Part shown: piece by piece, positions 31,920 to 41,892 of the stretch
Layout of the letters: the number at the start of each line of letters is the position of its first letter
How positions within the stretch are numbered: position 1 is the stretch's first letter
Assembly (NCBI GenBank): GCA_030426845.1
Contig: JAUHXR010000024.1
Location: forward strand, 1 to 49,386
Direction: 5' to 3'
Length of the DNA stretch: 49,386 nt
DNA from: Polyangia bacterium
Lineage (GTDB): Bacteria; Myxococcota_A; Polyangia; Polyangiales; Sandaracinaceae
Made by a program: the position numbers and the translations under genes
The notes under the pieces: model-generated
The model's database searches: none
Told to the model about the DNA's origin: nothing
What the model saw: only the letters and a program-made list of their open reading frames with translations

Positions 31920-33632
31920 TCAGCGGCTGCGGAGCTGGGCGACGAGCGCGTTCAGGGCCTCGCGCGCGGGGTCGATGAGCGCCGCGTCCTGGGTCTCGAG
32001 GGCGGCGCGGAGCCGACCGAGGGCCTGGCCGAGCAGCTCGCGCTCGTAGCCGCTCGTCTCGACGTAGAGGGCGTCGGCGCGCGCGAGCGCGGTGCGGTTG
32101 GGGAGGCTGTCGCGCGGGTGGAACTTGATGCGCGTCATCGCCTCGCGGGCGCGCTCGATCTGGGTCGCGCTGAGCTTGCCCGGGCGGCGCTCGAGCACGA
32201 GGTGGCTCACCCGTCCGGTGTCCATCACGGTGGCCTCCACCTCGAGGATGCCGTTCAGGTCGTAGGTGAAGCGCACGTCCACCCAGGCCTCGCCGGCGCG
32301 GCGGTGCGGGAGCTGCGTGACGAGCATCTCGCCGAGCTTCTGGTTGTCCTTGCAGAGCGAGTGCTCGCCCTGGAAGACCTCGACCTGGAGCTGCGTCTGG
32401 CCGTCCTCGAGGGTGAAGAACCGCTCCACCCGGCTCGCCGGGATCACCGTGCCCCGCTCGAGGATCGGCGAGAAGAGGCCCGAGACGACGCGGGTCCCCA
32501 TCTTCGTGCCGCTCGAGATGCCCATCGTGAACGGCGCGACGTCCGTCACGACGAGGTCGTCCACCGCCTCGTCGCCCGCCTTGAGGCCGGCCTGGATCGC
32601 CGCGCCCTGGGCCACCGCCTCGTCCGGGTGCAGCTCGGTGTGCGGCCGCTTGCCGAAGAGCTCCACCGCGAGCGCGACCACGCAAGGGGTGCGCGACGCG
32701 CCGCCCACCATCAGCACCTCGTCCACGTCGGTCGGCGCGAGGCGGGCGTCGCGCAGCGCGCGGCGGATCGGGTCGCGGAGCCGCGCGAGCAGGGGCGCCC
32801 AGGCGCGCTCGACGTCGGCCCGGGTGAGATCGAACGCGACGTCGCGGCCGGCGAGCGACGGGAGCAGGAGCTCGGCGCGGTCGACCTCGCTGAGCTGGCG
32901 CTTGGCGCGTTCGGCCGCCTCGCGGAGGCGCGCGCGGATCTTCGGCGCGTCCGCGTCCAGCCCGTGGGACTCGCGCGCGCGGTCGGCGAGGAGCGTGAGG
33001 ATCGCGTCGGTGAAGTCCTCGCCCCCGAGCCGGGCGTCGCCGGCCGAGGCGCGGATCTCGATCACGCCCTCCATGATCTCGAGGACGGTGACGTCGAACG
33101 TGCCGCCGCCGAGATCGATCACCACCGCGGTGAGCTCGCGCTCGAGGTGATGCAGGCCGTAGGCGAGCGCAGCCGCGGTCGGCTCGTTGACGATGCGCTC
33201 GACCGTGAGCCCCGCGATCGCGCCCGCGTCCCGGGTGGCCTGGCGCTGGGCGTCCCCGAAGTAGGCGGGCACGGTGATCACCGCCTCGTCGATCGGGTGG
33301 CCGAGGGCCTCCTCCGCGTCCTTCACCAGCGCGCGCAGCACGAGCGCCGACAGATCCACCGGGCTCATCTCGCGGTCGCCGAGGCGCAGCGTGGCGTCGG
33401 TCCCCATGTCGCGCTTGAACGCGAGCGCGGCCGACTCGGGGTGGGTCGCGGCCCGGGCCTTGGCCGCGGCGCCGACGAGGAGGCTCCCGTCGTCGTCCAC
33501 CGCGACCGCGCTCGGGGTCAGCCGCTCGCCGAGCGCGTTGGGCAGGAGCACCGGCTGGCCGGCCTGGAGCACGCCGACGAGGGAGTTGGTCGTCCCGAGG
33601 TCGATGCCGACGATCGTCTTGACGCGCGTCAT
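31920..33632 (-). CDS. hscC: HscC-type Hsp70 chaperone
   Basis: Specialised DnaK paralogue of 570 residues. The ATPase domain has VGIDLGTTNSLVG near the N-terminus, IDEAVITVPAYFGDAQRQAT, VIDLGGGTFDVTVLEI and VLMVGGASRTPCVV. The peptide-binding domain follows (DVAPFTMGISSG, IPASRVERFFTLEDGQTQLQ, YDLNGILEV). The helical lid is short and lacks a DnaK-like tail. Size and NALGERLTPSAVAVDDDG fit the HscC group (Escherichia coli HscC, 556 residues) rather than housekeeping DnaK. Its ATG overlaps the stop of the J-like gene by 4 bases (ATGA at 33629-33632), so it is translated with its likely co-chaperone. No GrpE is in the window. Confidence 0.88.
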   Translation of the reverse strand: MTRVKTIVGIDLGTTNSLVGVLQAGQPVLLPNALGERLTPSAVAVDDDGSLLVGAAAKARAATHPESAALAFKRDMGTDATLRLGDREMSPVDLSALVLRALVKDAEEALGHPIDEAVITVPAYFGDAQRQATRDAGAIAGLTVERIVNEPTAAALAYGLHHLERELTAVVIDLGGGTFDVTVLEIMEGVIEIRASAGDARLGGEDFTDAILTLLADRARESHGLDADAPKIRARLREAAERAKRQLSEVDRAELLLPSLAGRDVAFDLTRADVERAWAPLLARLRDPIRRALRDARLAPTDVDEVLMVGGASRTPCVVALAVELFGKRPHTELHPDEAVAQGAAIQAGLKAGDEAVDDLVVTDVAPFTMGISSGTKMGTRVVSGLFSPILERGTVIPASRVERFFTLEDGQTQLQVEVFQGEHSLCKDNQKLGEMLVTQLPHRRAGEAWVDVRFTYDLNGILEVEATVMDTGRVSHLVLERRPGKLSATQIERAREAMTRIKFHPRDSLPNRTALARADALYVETSGYERELLGQALGRLRAALETQDAALIDPAREALNALVAQLRSR

Positions 33633-35422
33633 GGGCTGGGTCCTCCGGGCTCGCTCGTCGGGCACATCGCCTCGAGCGACGCGAGCATGTCGCGCACGTG
33701 GTCCGCGGCGCGGGCGGCGACCGGCGTCCCCTCGGCCTCGAGCCGCGCGAGCAGCCGCTGGGTCGGGGGCGCCTCGACGCGCGCGCCGAGGCAGTCGCCC
33801 GCCGCCACCGCCTCCTCGAGGCGCTCCGCGGCCGCGCACTCTCTCGCGCTCAGCCCGCACGCGCTCGCGGTCCACGACGCCCCCCGTGAGGTCGCAGGGC
33901 GCTCGTAGGCTGGCTGCACGAACGGCGTCGGCGCCGCTGGCCGGGGGGGGCGCGAGGGCGTGAGGCCGTCGCAGCCGATCCGACCGAGCGCGCTCAGCAG
34001 CGCGAACGCCGCGAACGCGAGCCACCACCCCGGCGCCACCCCGCCGGCGAGCTTCGGGTGGCTCATGGCCGCCGGGTCGCGCAGGGTGTCTTGCACCATC
34101 GAGGCGAGGGTCGGTGCCCGGCTCCGGAGCAGCGCCAGGAGCGCGTTCGCGTCGGCCCGGTGGAGGCTCGCCCACCGCGCGAGCGGTCGGGTGAGCTCGT
34201 CGAACGCGCCCTCGGCGGCCATCCGGAGCAGGATGCCGTCGGCGTCCTCGGGGATGTGCGACCACAGCGGGAGCAGCTCGCCGAGGAAGAGCAGGCGCAC
34301 CGCGTCGTGCTGGCCGAGGTTACGCGCGAGGCCCGCGCGCTTGAGGGTGTCGTCGAGGCGGACGATGAGCGCGCCGGCCTCCTCGGCCGCGCCCTCCCAG
34401 GCCAGCTCGACGATCAGCCCGAGGGCCGCGCCGGGGTAGGCGTGCGGCTCGTCCGGGAGCCGATCGATCAGCTCCTGCGCGAGGGCGACCGCCTCGGCGG
34501 TCGCGCCCCGGTGCGCGAGGACCTTCGCCGCCGCGTAGGGCGCGGTCTCTCGCAGGCCCTCGAGGCTGCGGTTCGAGACGTGGCCGGGCGCGCGGGCGGC
34601 GAGCCGCTGCGCGAGCCGAGGCCGCAGCTCCGCGGAGGCGTCCTCGACGAGCCGCGCCGCGTCGGCCCCGCGGTCGGCGTCGAGCAGCTCGTGGAAGAGC
34701 CACTCCCGCAGCTCGTCCGAGCGCGGATCTTCGGCGAGCGCGGCCTCGAGCCGCGCGACCCGCTCGTCCTTCGGCGCGTCCTGGAGCTCGCGGCCGAGGC
34801 GCATCGCGGGCGTGGGGTTGCGGAGCCGCGCCAGCTCCTCGCGCAGGTGGCGACGGGTGCCGGGGTCCATCCGCGGCAGGAGCGCCTCCGCCTCGTCGAG
34901 CCGATCGAGGGCCGCGAGCTCGCGGAACAGCCAGTCGGCGAGCTCGGGCGACGCGGGGTCGGCGTCGAAGGCCTCCGAGAGCCGAGCGACGCGCGTGTCG
35001 GCGTCGGCCTCCACGAGCTCCTGGTCGAGGGCGTCGAGGACCGCGTCCCAGCGTCGCCACCGCGCCTCGGCGTCTTCGGCGTCCTCTTCCTCGGGGCCTG
35101 CTTGTTCGGCGTCGGACGGCGTGTCCTCGCGGGGTTCGTCCCCGGGTGCGTCGCCCTCCCGGACCGAGCCGTCGCAGCTCCCCTCCGCCGCCGTCTCCGT
35201 GGGCGCGGGCGTCGGGTCGGCCGTCGGCTCGGGTGCCGTGTCCTCCGGCGGCAGCCGCGCGTGGAGGCGCGCGACCTCGTAGGCCTCGCGCACGCGCTGG
35301 AAGCCGTCCGGGTCGCGCTCGGGCTTGTGCTGCTTGACCTTGCGCAGGTACGCCCGCCGCACCGCCTTCGCGTCGTCGCGGGCGGTGACCGCGAGGAGCG
35401 AGCGCGCCTCGGCGAGGTTCAT
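33629..35422 (-). CDS. J-domain-like membrane protein, probable HscC partner
   Basis: A 597-residue protein. The first 55 residues look like a J domain: ARSLLAVTARDDAKAVRRAY, LRKV, then FQRVREAYEVARLH. The loop carries HKPERDPDG (His32 to Gly40) instead of the canonical His-Pro-Asp. An acidic low-complexity region (about 58-120) and a long helical solenoid of TPR/HAT-like repeats (about 125-440) follow. One membrane segment is near the C-terminus (GWWLAFAAFALLSALG), then a short Cys-containing tail outside. It overlaps hscC downstream and the 2TM gene upstream by 4 bases each. The context says it delivers substrates to, or stimulates, the Hsp70 at the membrane; the changed HPD makes classical ATPase stimulation uncertain. 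Confidence 0.75.
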   Translation of the reverse strand: MNLAEARSLLAVTARDDAKAVRRAYLRKVKQHKPERDPDGFQRVREAYEVARLHARLPPEDTAPEPTADPTPAPTETAAEGSCDGSVREGDAPGDEPREDTPSDAEQAGPEEEDAEDAEARWRRWDAVLDALDQELVEADADTRVARLSEAFDADPASPELADWLFRELAALDRLDEAEALLPRMDPGTRRHLREELARLRNPTPAMRLGRELQDAPKDERVARLEAALAEDPRSDELREWLFHELLDADRGADAARLVEDASAELRPRLAQRLAARAPGHVSNRSLEGLRETAPYAAAKVLAHRGATAEAVALAQELIDRLPDEPHAYPGAALGLIVELAWEGAAEEAGALIVRLDDTLKRAGLARNLGQHDAVRLLFLGELLPLWSHIPEDADGILLRMAAEGAFDELTRPLARWASLHRADANALLALLRSRAPTLASMVQDTLRDPAAMSHPKLAGGVAPGWWLAFAAFALLSALGRIGCDGLTPSRPPRPAAPTPFVQPAYERPATSRGASWTASACGLSARECAAAERLEEAVAAGDCLGARVEAPPTQRLLARLEAEGTPVAARAADHVRDMLASLEAMCPTSEPGGPSP

Positions 35423-36228
35423 CGGCGCTCTCGACGGCGTCGCGCCCGCGCCTCGGACGCCTCCGTCTCTTCGTCCTCGTCGACCTCCACGCGCGCCCTC
35501 GGCGGCGCGGCCGCTCGCGCTGTCGGTGACGCTGGAGCGGAGGGCGCCGGGGCCTCACCTTTCTGGCGCGCGACGTAGCGCCCGAACTCGCTGTCCGGGT
35601 TGGTGCGGTCGCGCTCCTGCGCCTCGCGGAGCTTGCGCGCCGCCGCGCTCAGGAGCAGCGCGACCCCCTCCTCGATCACCTGCTCGAGCTCCTCGCCGGC
35701 CTGGCGATGGCGGTCCTTCTGCCGCTGCCGCGCCGCCTCGCGCTCGGCCTTCGCGCGCCTCTTCGCCTTGCGCGCCTCGCGCTGCGCTCGCGCCTGGGCC
35801 TCGCGCCGCGCCTGGCGGTTGAGGCGCTTGCGCTCCTTCTCGATCTCCTCTTCGCTCGGCCCGCGGAACGCCTTGAAGGTCTGCATCGCGAGCGCGACGC
35901 CCCAGCCGAACGCGACCCACGCGACCCACGGGCCGATGAAGCCGAGGAGGTGCATCCCGACGAGGCCGCCGACGATCGCGAGGTAGCTGACGAGCTGGCG
36001 CAGCCAGCGGTCGCGCGCGCGCCGCTTGAGCTGCTCGTAGAGCTCCTCGACCCCGCGCTCCGCCTCCAGCTCCTGGATCGCGCGATCGACCGACGCCTCG
36101 TCGAGGCCGACCTCGCGGGCCGCGTCGACCAGCTCGTCCCGGGCGAAGCCGTCCTGCTGGGCGACCTGCCGCTCGAGAGCCCGGCGGAAGATCGCCTCGA
36201 CCTCGTCGTCGCTGTAGCGCCCGGCCAC
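35419..36228 (-). CDS. 2TM-domain protein with charged coiled coil
   Basis: The 269-residue protein opens with YSDDEVEAIFRRALERQ and ELVDAAREVGLDEASVDRAI, an N-terminal helical motif commonly found before 2TM domains. A membrane hairpin follows at about 80-118 (LVSYLAIVGGLVGMHLLGFI and WVAWVAFGWGVALAMQTF). Then comes a long, highly charged helix (about 125-200, rich in Arg, Glu, Lys and Ala) and a Pro/Ala tail. It starts with GTG, 8 bp after the asnS stop, and its stop overlaps the J-like gene. Function unknown; the position suggests a membrane scaffold for the J/Hsp70 pair. Confidence 0.65.
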   Translation of the reverse strand: MAGRYSDDEVEAIFRRALERQVAQQDGFARDELVDAAREVGLDEASVDRAIQELEAERGVEELYEQLKRRARDRWLRQLVSYLAIVGGLVGMHLLGFIGPWVAWVAFGWGVALAMQTFKAFRGPSEEEIEKERKRLNRQARREAQARAQREARKAKRRAKAEREAARQRQKDRHRQAGEELEQVIEEGVALLLSAAARKLREAQERDRTNPDSEFGRYVARQKGEAPAPSAPASPTARAAAPPRARVEVDEDEETEASEARARRRRERR

Positions 36229-36236
36229 GCCCGCGC

Positions 36237-37646
<1,410 letters not shown>

Positions 37647-37942
37647 GGCGCGACTTGGATAGCACGCTCCCGGCGCCCGCGCGTGGTCGTTGGACAGCGG
37701 CCGCGGGGTTGCCTCGTTCTCGGGGCGATGGGGGCGCGGGCGCGCGCGATCGGGCTCGCCGGGCGGCGGCTCGCCGGGTGCCTGCTCGCCGCGCTGGCGC
37801 CGACCCCGAGGGCTGCCGCCCAGGCGGTGGTCCCGCCCGGGCCGGAGCGGCTCGTACCGGAGATGCTGTGGGCCGCCGCGCGCGGTCGATCCCTCGGATC
37901 GCCTCTGCCGTCGCGCCGACGTAGGATGCGCGCTCGTCCATC
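37647..37942. promoter_or_regulatory. Divergent promoter region between asnS and the potassium operon
   Basis: A 296-bp region without a convincing gene. On the minus strand TATCCA at 37661-37656 lies nine bases before the asnS ATG. On the plus strand TAGGAT at 37922-37927 lies 15 bases before the transporter ATG. Both resemble -10 elements. The middle is plain GC-rich sequence with an open frame from 37728 whose start looks like a signal peptide, but the frame runs out of phase into the transporter gene. Confidence 0.4.
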
Positions 37943-40006
37943 ATGCGGGAGCCGGAACGCGCGCGGATCGCTCCCCGCGGCCGCCAGCGGTCGCGGCCCT
38001 ACGCGACGACGAGCGGCGCCCTCCTCGCCGCGGCCGCCGCGCCGTTCAGCGTCGTCGAGCGCGCGACGGGATCGCTGCTCGACGCGCCGCGCTGGCTCCA
38101 GGGCGCGGCCGGGCTCGACGCGCTCGTCCTGCTCGTCGCGGCCGTCGTCCTCGTGCGCCGCCCGCGCGCCGGGCGCCTCCTCGCGACCCTCGGGATCCTG
38201 GGCGCGCTGGGCCTGGCCGCGCCGCACCTGATCGTCTCGCCGCTCTCCGCGCTCGCCGCCCTCGTCCTCAGCACGGTCGCGCTGGCGCTGCTGCATCGGG
38301 TCGCGGCGCCCCTGCTGCAGCCGAGCCCCGCCCGGCGTCGCCCGGTCCGCGAGGGACAGGCGCAGGGCGCCGCGCTCGCCGCGCTGGTGGGCTGGACCCT
38401 GGTGGCGCTCGCGCCGGTCGAGCGCTCGGTGCTGGACACGCTGACCGTGGGGTGGGCGCTCGCCTGCGCGACCGTGCTCGGGGTGGACTGGGCCATCGCG
38501 AGCCTCCGCGCCGTGCGGGTCCGCGCCGCCCTCGTCCTCGGCGCCGGGATCGGCTCGGTCGCGCTCGTGCCGCTGCTGTGGGGCGACGGCTGGTGGGTCA
38601 CGAGCGCGCTCGTCCTCGCCGCCTCCGCCACCGCGGGCCTGGTTCGACCGCGGCCTCGCCGCTCGGCCCTGACCACGTTCTGGGATCCGCTCCTCGGTCA
38701 CCCGGAGCGCCTCTTCGTCGGCACCTTCGCCGCGCTCTGCCTCGGCGGGACGCTGCTCCTCGCGCTGCCTCAGAGCGCGAGCGGCGGCGCGACGATCGGG
38801 TTCGTCGACGCGGCCTTCACCTCGACGAGCGCGGTCTGCGTGACCGGGCTCGCGGTGCTCGACACACCGGTCGACTTCACCGCCTTCGGCCAGGTCGTGA
38901 TCCTGGTCCTGATCCAGATCGGCGGCCTCGGGATCATGACGTTCTCAACGATCGCGTTCTGGGCGCTCGGCGGCCGGATGAGCCTGCGGCACGAGGGCGC
39001 GGTCGCGAGCCTCATCAGCTCGCGCCACCGGGGGCACCTGTTCCTCAGCGCCAAGCGGATCGTCCAGCTCACCCTCGCGATCGAGGGCGCCGGCGCCGCG
39101 GTCCTCGCGGCCCTCTTCATGGCGCGGGGCGACTCGGTCGGGGTGGCGCTCTGGCGCGGCATGTTCACGTCGATCTCGGCCTTCTGCAACGCCGGCTTCG
39201 CCCTCCAGAGCGACAGCCTCGTTTCGTACCAGGGCTCCCCCTTCGTGCTGCACACGGTGGGCGCGCTCATCATCCTCGGCGGCCTCTCGCCGCTCGCGAT
39301 GCTCGCGATCCCGGCCGTCCTGCGGCGCTCGGCCGGCCCGGTGTCGGCCCAGGCGCGGCTCAGCCTGAGCGCCTCGCTCGTCTTGCTCGTCGTCGGGTTT
39401 GCGTTCCTGCTCGCGTTCGAGTGGGACGACTCCCTCGGCGGCCTGAGCGTGGTCGACAAGGTGCACAACGCGTGGTTCCAGTCGGTCACGCTGCGGACGG
39501 CGGGCTTCAACTCCGTCGACCTGACGCGGATGCGCTCGGCCACCCTCGTGCTCACGCTCGCGTGGATGTTCATCGGCGGCAGCCCGGGCGGCACGGCGGG
39601 CGGGGTCAAGACGACCACCGCGGCGGTGCTCGCGCTCTCGGTCGTCCAGGCGATCCGCGGCCAGTGGACGCTCGAGGCGTTCGGTCGCCGCATCCCGGAG
39701 CGCACGCGGGCCAAGGCCGCGGTCGTCACGATGATCGCGCTGGGCACCGGCGCGCTGGCGCTCGTCGCGGTGCTGCTCACGCAGGACATGTCGGAGCGGC
39801 TCGCGGTCTTCGAGGTCGTCTCGGCGCTCGGCACGGTGGGGCTCACGATCGGGGGCACCGCGGCGCTCGACGGAATCGGCAAGGCCATCGTGATCGCCTG
39901 CATGTTCGTGGGTCGGGTGGGCGGCCTCACCCTCTTGATGTTCCTGAGCAGCCGCCGCGCGCCGCCCGCGCTGCGCCGTCCAGAGGAGGAGATCGATGTC
40001 GGGTAG
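37943..40006 (+). CDS. ktrB: TrkH/KtrB-family potassium channel subunit with extra N-terminal membrane domain
   Basis: Ion-translocating subunit of a K+ uptake system. The four pore motifs are present in order: TSTSAVCVTGLA (about residue 293-304), SISAFCNAGFAL (about 410), LRTAGFNSVD (about 516) and ALGTVGLTIGG (about 629). Each has the filter Gly. The intramembrane Gly/Ser-rich loop appears as FIGGSPGGTAGGVKTTT. Ktr-type proteins are usually about 450 residues; this one has 687. The additional first 240 residues hold about seven hydrophobic segments of unrecognised type. It is followed by a KtrA-type gene 9 bp downstream. Whether uptake is K+ only or K+/Na+ coupled cannot be told. Confidence 0.88.
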   Translation: MREPERARIAPRGRQRSRPYATTSGALLAAAAAPFSVVERATGSLLDAPRWLQGAAGLDALVLLVAAVVLVRRPRAGRLLATLGILGALGLAAPHLIVSPLSALAALVLSTVALALLHRVAAPLLQPSPARRRPVREGQAQGAALAALVGWTLVALAPVERSVLDTLTVGWALACATVLGVDWAIASLRAVRVRAALVLGAGIGSVALVPLLWGDGWWVTSALVLAASATAGLVRPRPRRSALTTFWDPLLGHPERLFVGTFAALCLGGTLLLALPQSASGGATIGFVDAAFTSTSAVCVTGLAVLDTPVDFTAFGQVVILVLIQIGGLGIMTFSTIAFWALGGRMSLRHEGAVASLISSRHRGHLFLSAKRIVQLTLAIEGAGAAVLAALFMARGDSVGVALWRGMFTSISAFCNAGFALQSDSLVSYQGSPFVLHTVGALIILGGLSPLAMLAIPAVLRRSAGPVSAQARLSLSASLVLLVVGFAFLLAFEWDDSLGGLSVVDKVHNAWFQSVTLRTAGFNSVDLTRMRSATLVLTLAWMFIGGSPGGTAGGVKTTTAAVLALSVVQAIRGQWTLEAFGRRIPERTRAKAAVVTMIALGTGALALVAVLLTQDMSERLAVFEVVSALGTVGLTIGGTAALDGIGKAIVIACMFVGRVGGLTLLMFLSSRRAPPALRRPEEEIDVG

Positions 40007-40015
40007 GAGGATCGT

Positions 40016-40675
<660 letters not shown>

Positions 40676-40680
40676 TCGCC

Positions 40681-41352
40681 ATGGAGCTACGTCGCGAGCT
40701 GCTCTGGACGGTCGGCGCGCTGGCCGTCCTCAACCTGATCCTCGCGTTCGGCGCGATCGGTCTCTTCGCGCGGATGGGGCCGGCGATCGAGCGGATCCTC
40801 GACGAGAACGTGTACTCGATCGTGGCCGCCGAGGAGATGCTCCTCGAGCTGTCCCACGCGGGCGGCGCGCCGCTCACCGAAGACGCCGAGGCGCGGGTGA
40901 TCCAACAGCTCGAGAACGCAAAACGCAACGTCACCGAGGACGCGGAGCGGCCGGTGCTCGCGTCGCTCGAGCGCAGCCTGCCTCGCGCGGCCGCGGGCGA
41001 CGCGGAGGCGCGGCGCGAGGCGGTGGCGTCGGCCCGCGCGCTCATCCAGATCAACCGCGACGCGATGGACGAGGTCGACCAGGACGCGCGCCGGCTAGGC
41101 GCGGCCGGCGCCTGGTCGGCGGTGTTCCTCGGGTTCCTCTCGTTCCTCTTGAGCCTGCTCGTGGTCGTCCGCTTTCAGCGGCGGTTCGTCCGGCCGCTGG
41201 TCGACCTCCACCAGGTCCTCGAGCGCGCGCGCGAGGGCGACCGGCTCCGCCGCTGCCGGGTCGGCGACGGGCCGGCCGAGGTCCGTCAGGTCGCCGAGGC
41301 GGTCAACCGGCTGCTGGACGAGCGGCTCGCCCGGGAGGCCCGGCGGGGCTGA
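40681..41352 (+). CDS. HAMP-domain membrane protein without output domain
   Basis: The 223-residue protein is built like the sensory half of a chemoreceptor or histidine kinase. An N-terminal membrane segment (LLWTVGALAVLNLILAFGAI) comes first, then a helical periplasmic domain of about 110 residues. It contains ERILDENVYSIVAAEEMLLE, resembling four-helix-bundle sensors. A second membrane segment (AVFLGFLSFLLSLLVVVRF) and a HAMP-like segment follow (RRFVRPLVDLHQVLERAREG, EVRQVAEAVNRLLDERL). It stops there, with no kinase, cyclase or methyl-accepting part. It starts 5 bp after ktrA, so it belongs to the potassium operon. A role in sensing for, or coupling to, the transporter is inference. Confidence 0.75.
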   Translation: MELRRELLWTVGALAVLNLILAFGAIGLFARMGPAIERILDENVYSIVAAEEMLLELSHAGGAPLTEDAEARVIQQLENAKRNVTEDAERPVLASLERSLPRAAAGDAEARREAVASARALIQINRDAMDEVDQDARRLGAAGAWSAVFLGFLSFLLSLLVVVRFQRRFVRPLVDLHQVLERAREGDRLRRCRVGDGPAEVRQVAEAVNRLLDERLAREARRG

Positions 41353-41388
41353 TCACCCGGCCTGATCGGGCGGAACGCGCGCGGGGAC

Positions 41389-41892
41389 TCAGAGGCAGAA
41401 CGTGCGGGGCAGGCAGCCGTCGTCGACGGTGGTGAACCCCGGGCAGTCGAACGCCGAGCAGTAGACGATGCCGCGGTTGTCCCACTCGCAGAGCCCGTCG
41501 TCGGTGCAGGCCTCGCACGTGGTGCGGGCGCCGCACGGGGCGGGCTCGTCGCACGTCGCGACCCCGCCGCCGCACGCCTGACCGAAGGCGCTGCACCCGT
41601 CGCCGGGGCACCAGGCGCAGCCGGTGGCGAGCACGCACCGGTCGCACAGCGCGTGGACGCGGCAGGGATCCACCGCGACCGTGCAGTCGTCCCAGCGCCA
41701 GTCGGCACAGATGCCCTCGTCCGGCCCTAGGCTGTTGCCGTCGACGCAGCCGCGACCGGGGCACCACCCGCAGCCGTCGCGCCCCGTGCACTCGGCGCAG
41801 TCCTCCGCGAAGTCGCAGAACGGCTCGTCGGGCGCGAGGAGGCAGCCGGTCAGGCAGAGCGCTGCGAGGGCAATGAAGCGTGCGGAGTTCAC
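41389..41892 (-). CDS. Cysteine-rich lipoprotein with PSI/plexin-like modules
   Basis: Predicted lipoprotein of 167 residues, with a signal ending LCLTGC at Cys17. The mature part contains about three modules with the pattern C-x2-C-x5-C-x2-C: CAECTGRDGCGWCPGRGC, CDRCVLATGCAWCPGDGC and a degenerate CEACTDDGLCEWDNRG. These resemble PSI (plexin-semaphorin-integrin) repeats, which are disulfide-bonded and usually serve as small structural or interaction units. The GTG at 41892 overlaps the protease gene stop by 4 bases. It is the last gene of a three-gene envelope operon and converges with the HAMP gene across 36 bp that show no strong hairpin. Confidence 0.75.
   Translation of the reverse strand: MNSARFIALAALCLTGCLLAPDEPFCDFAEDCAECTGRDGCGWCPGRGCVDGNSLGPDEGICADWRWDDCTVAVDPCRVHALCDRCVLATGCAWCPGDGCSAFGQACGGGVATCDEPAPCGARTTCEACTDDGLCEWDNRGIVYCSAFDCPGFTTVDDGCLPRTFCL

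Noticed and set aside
37728-38231. Plus-strand frame beginning like a signal peptide ([16 protein letters not shown]) before the potassium transporter gene
   Set aside because: It has no ribosome binding site I can see, turns into Arg/Ser/Pro-rich shadow sequence after about 60 codons and runs out of phase through the transporter N-terminus. A decayed small gene cannot be fully excluded.
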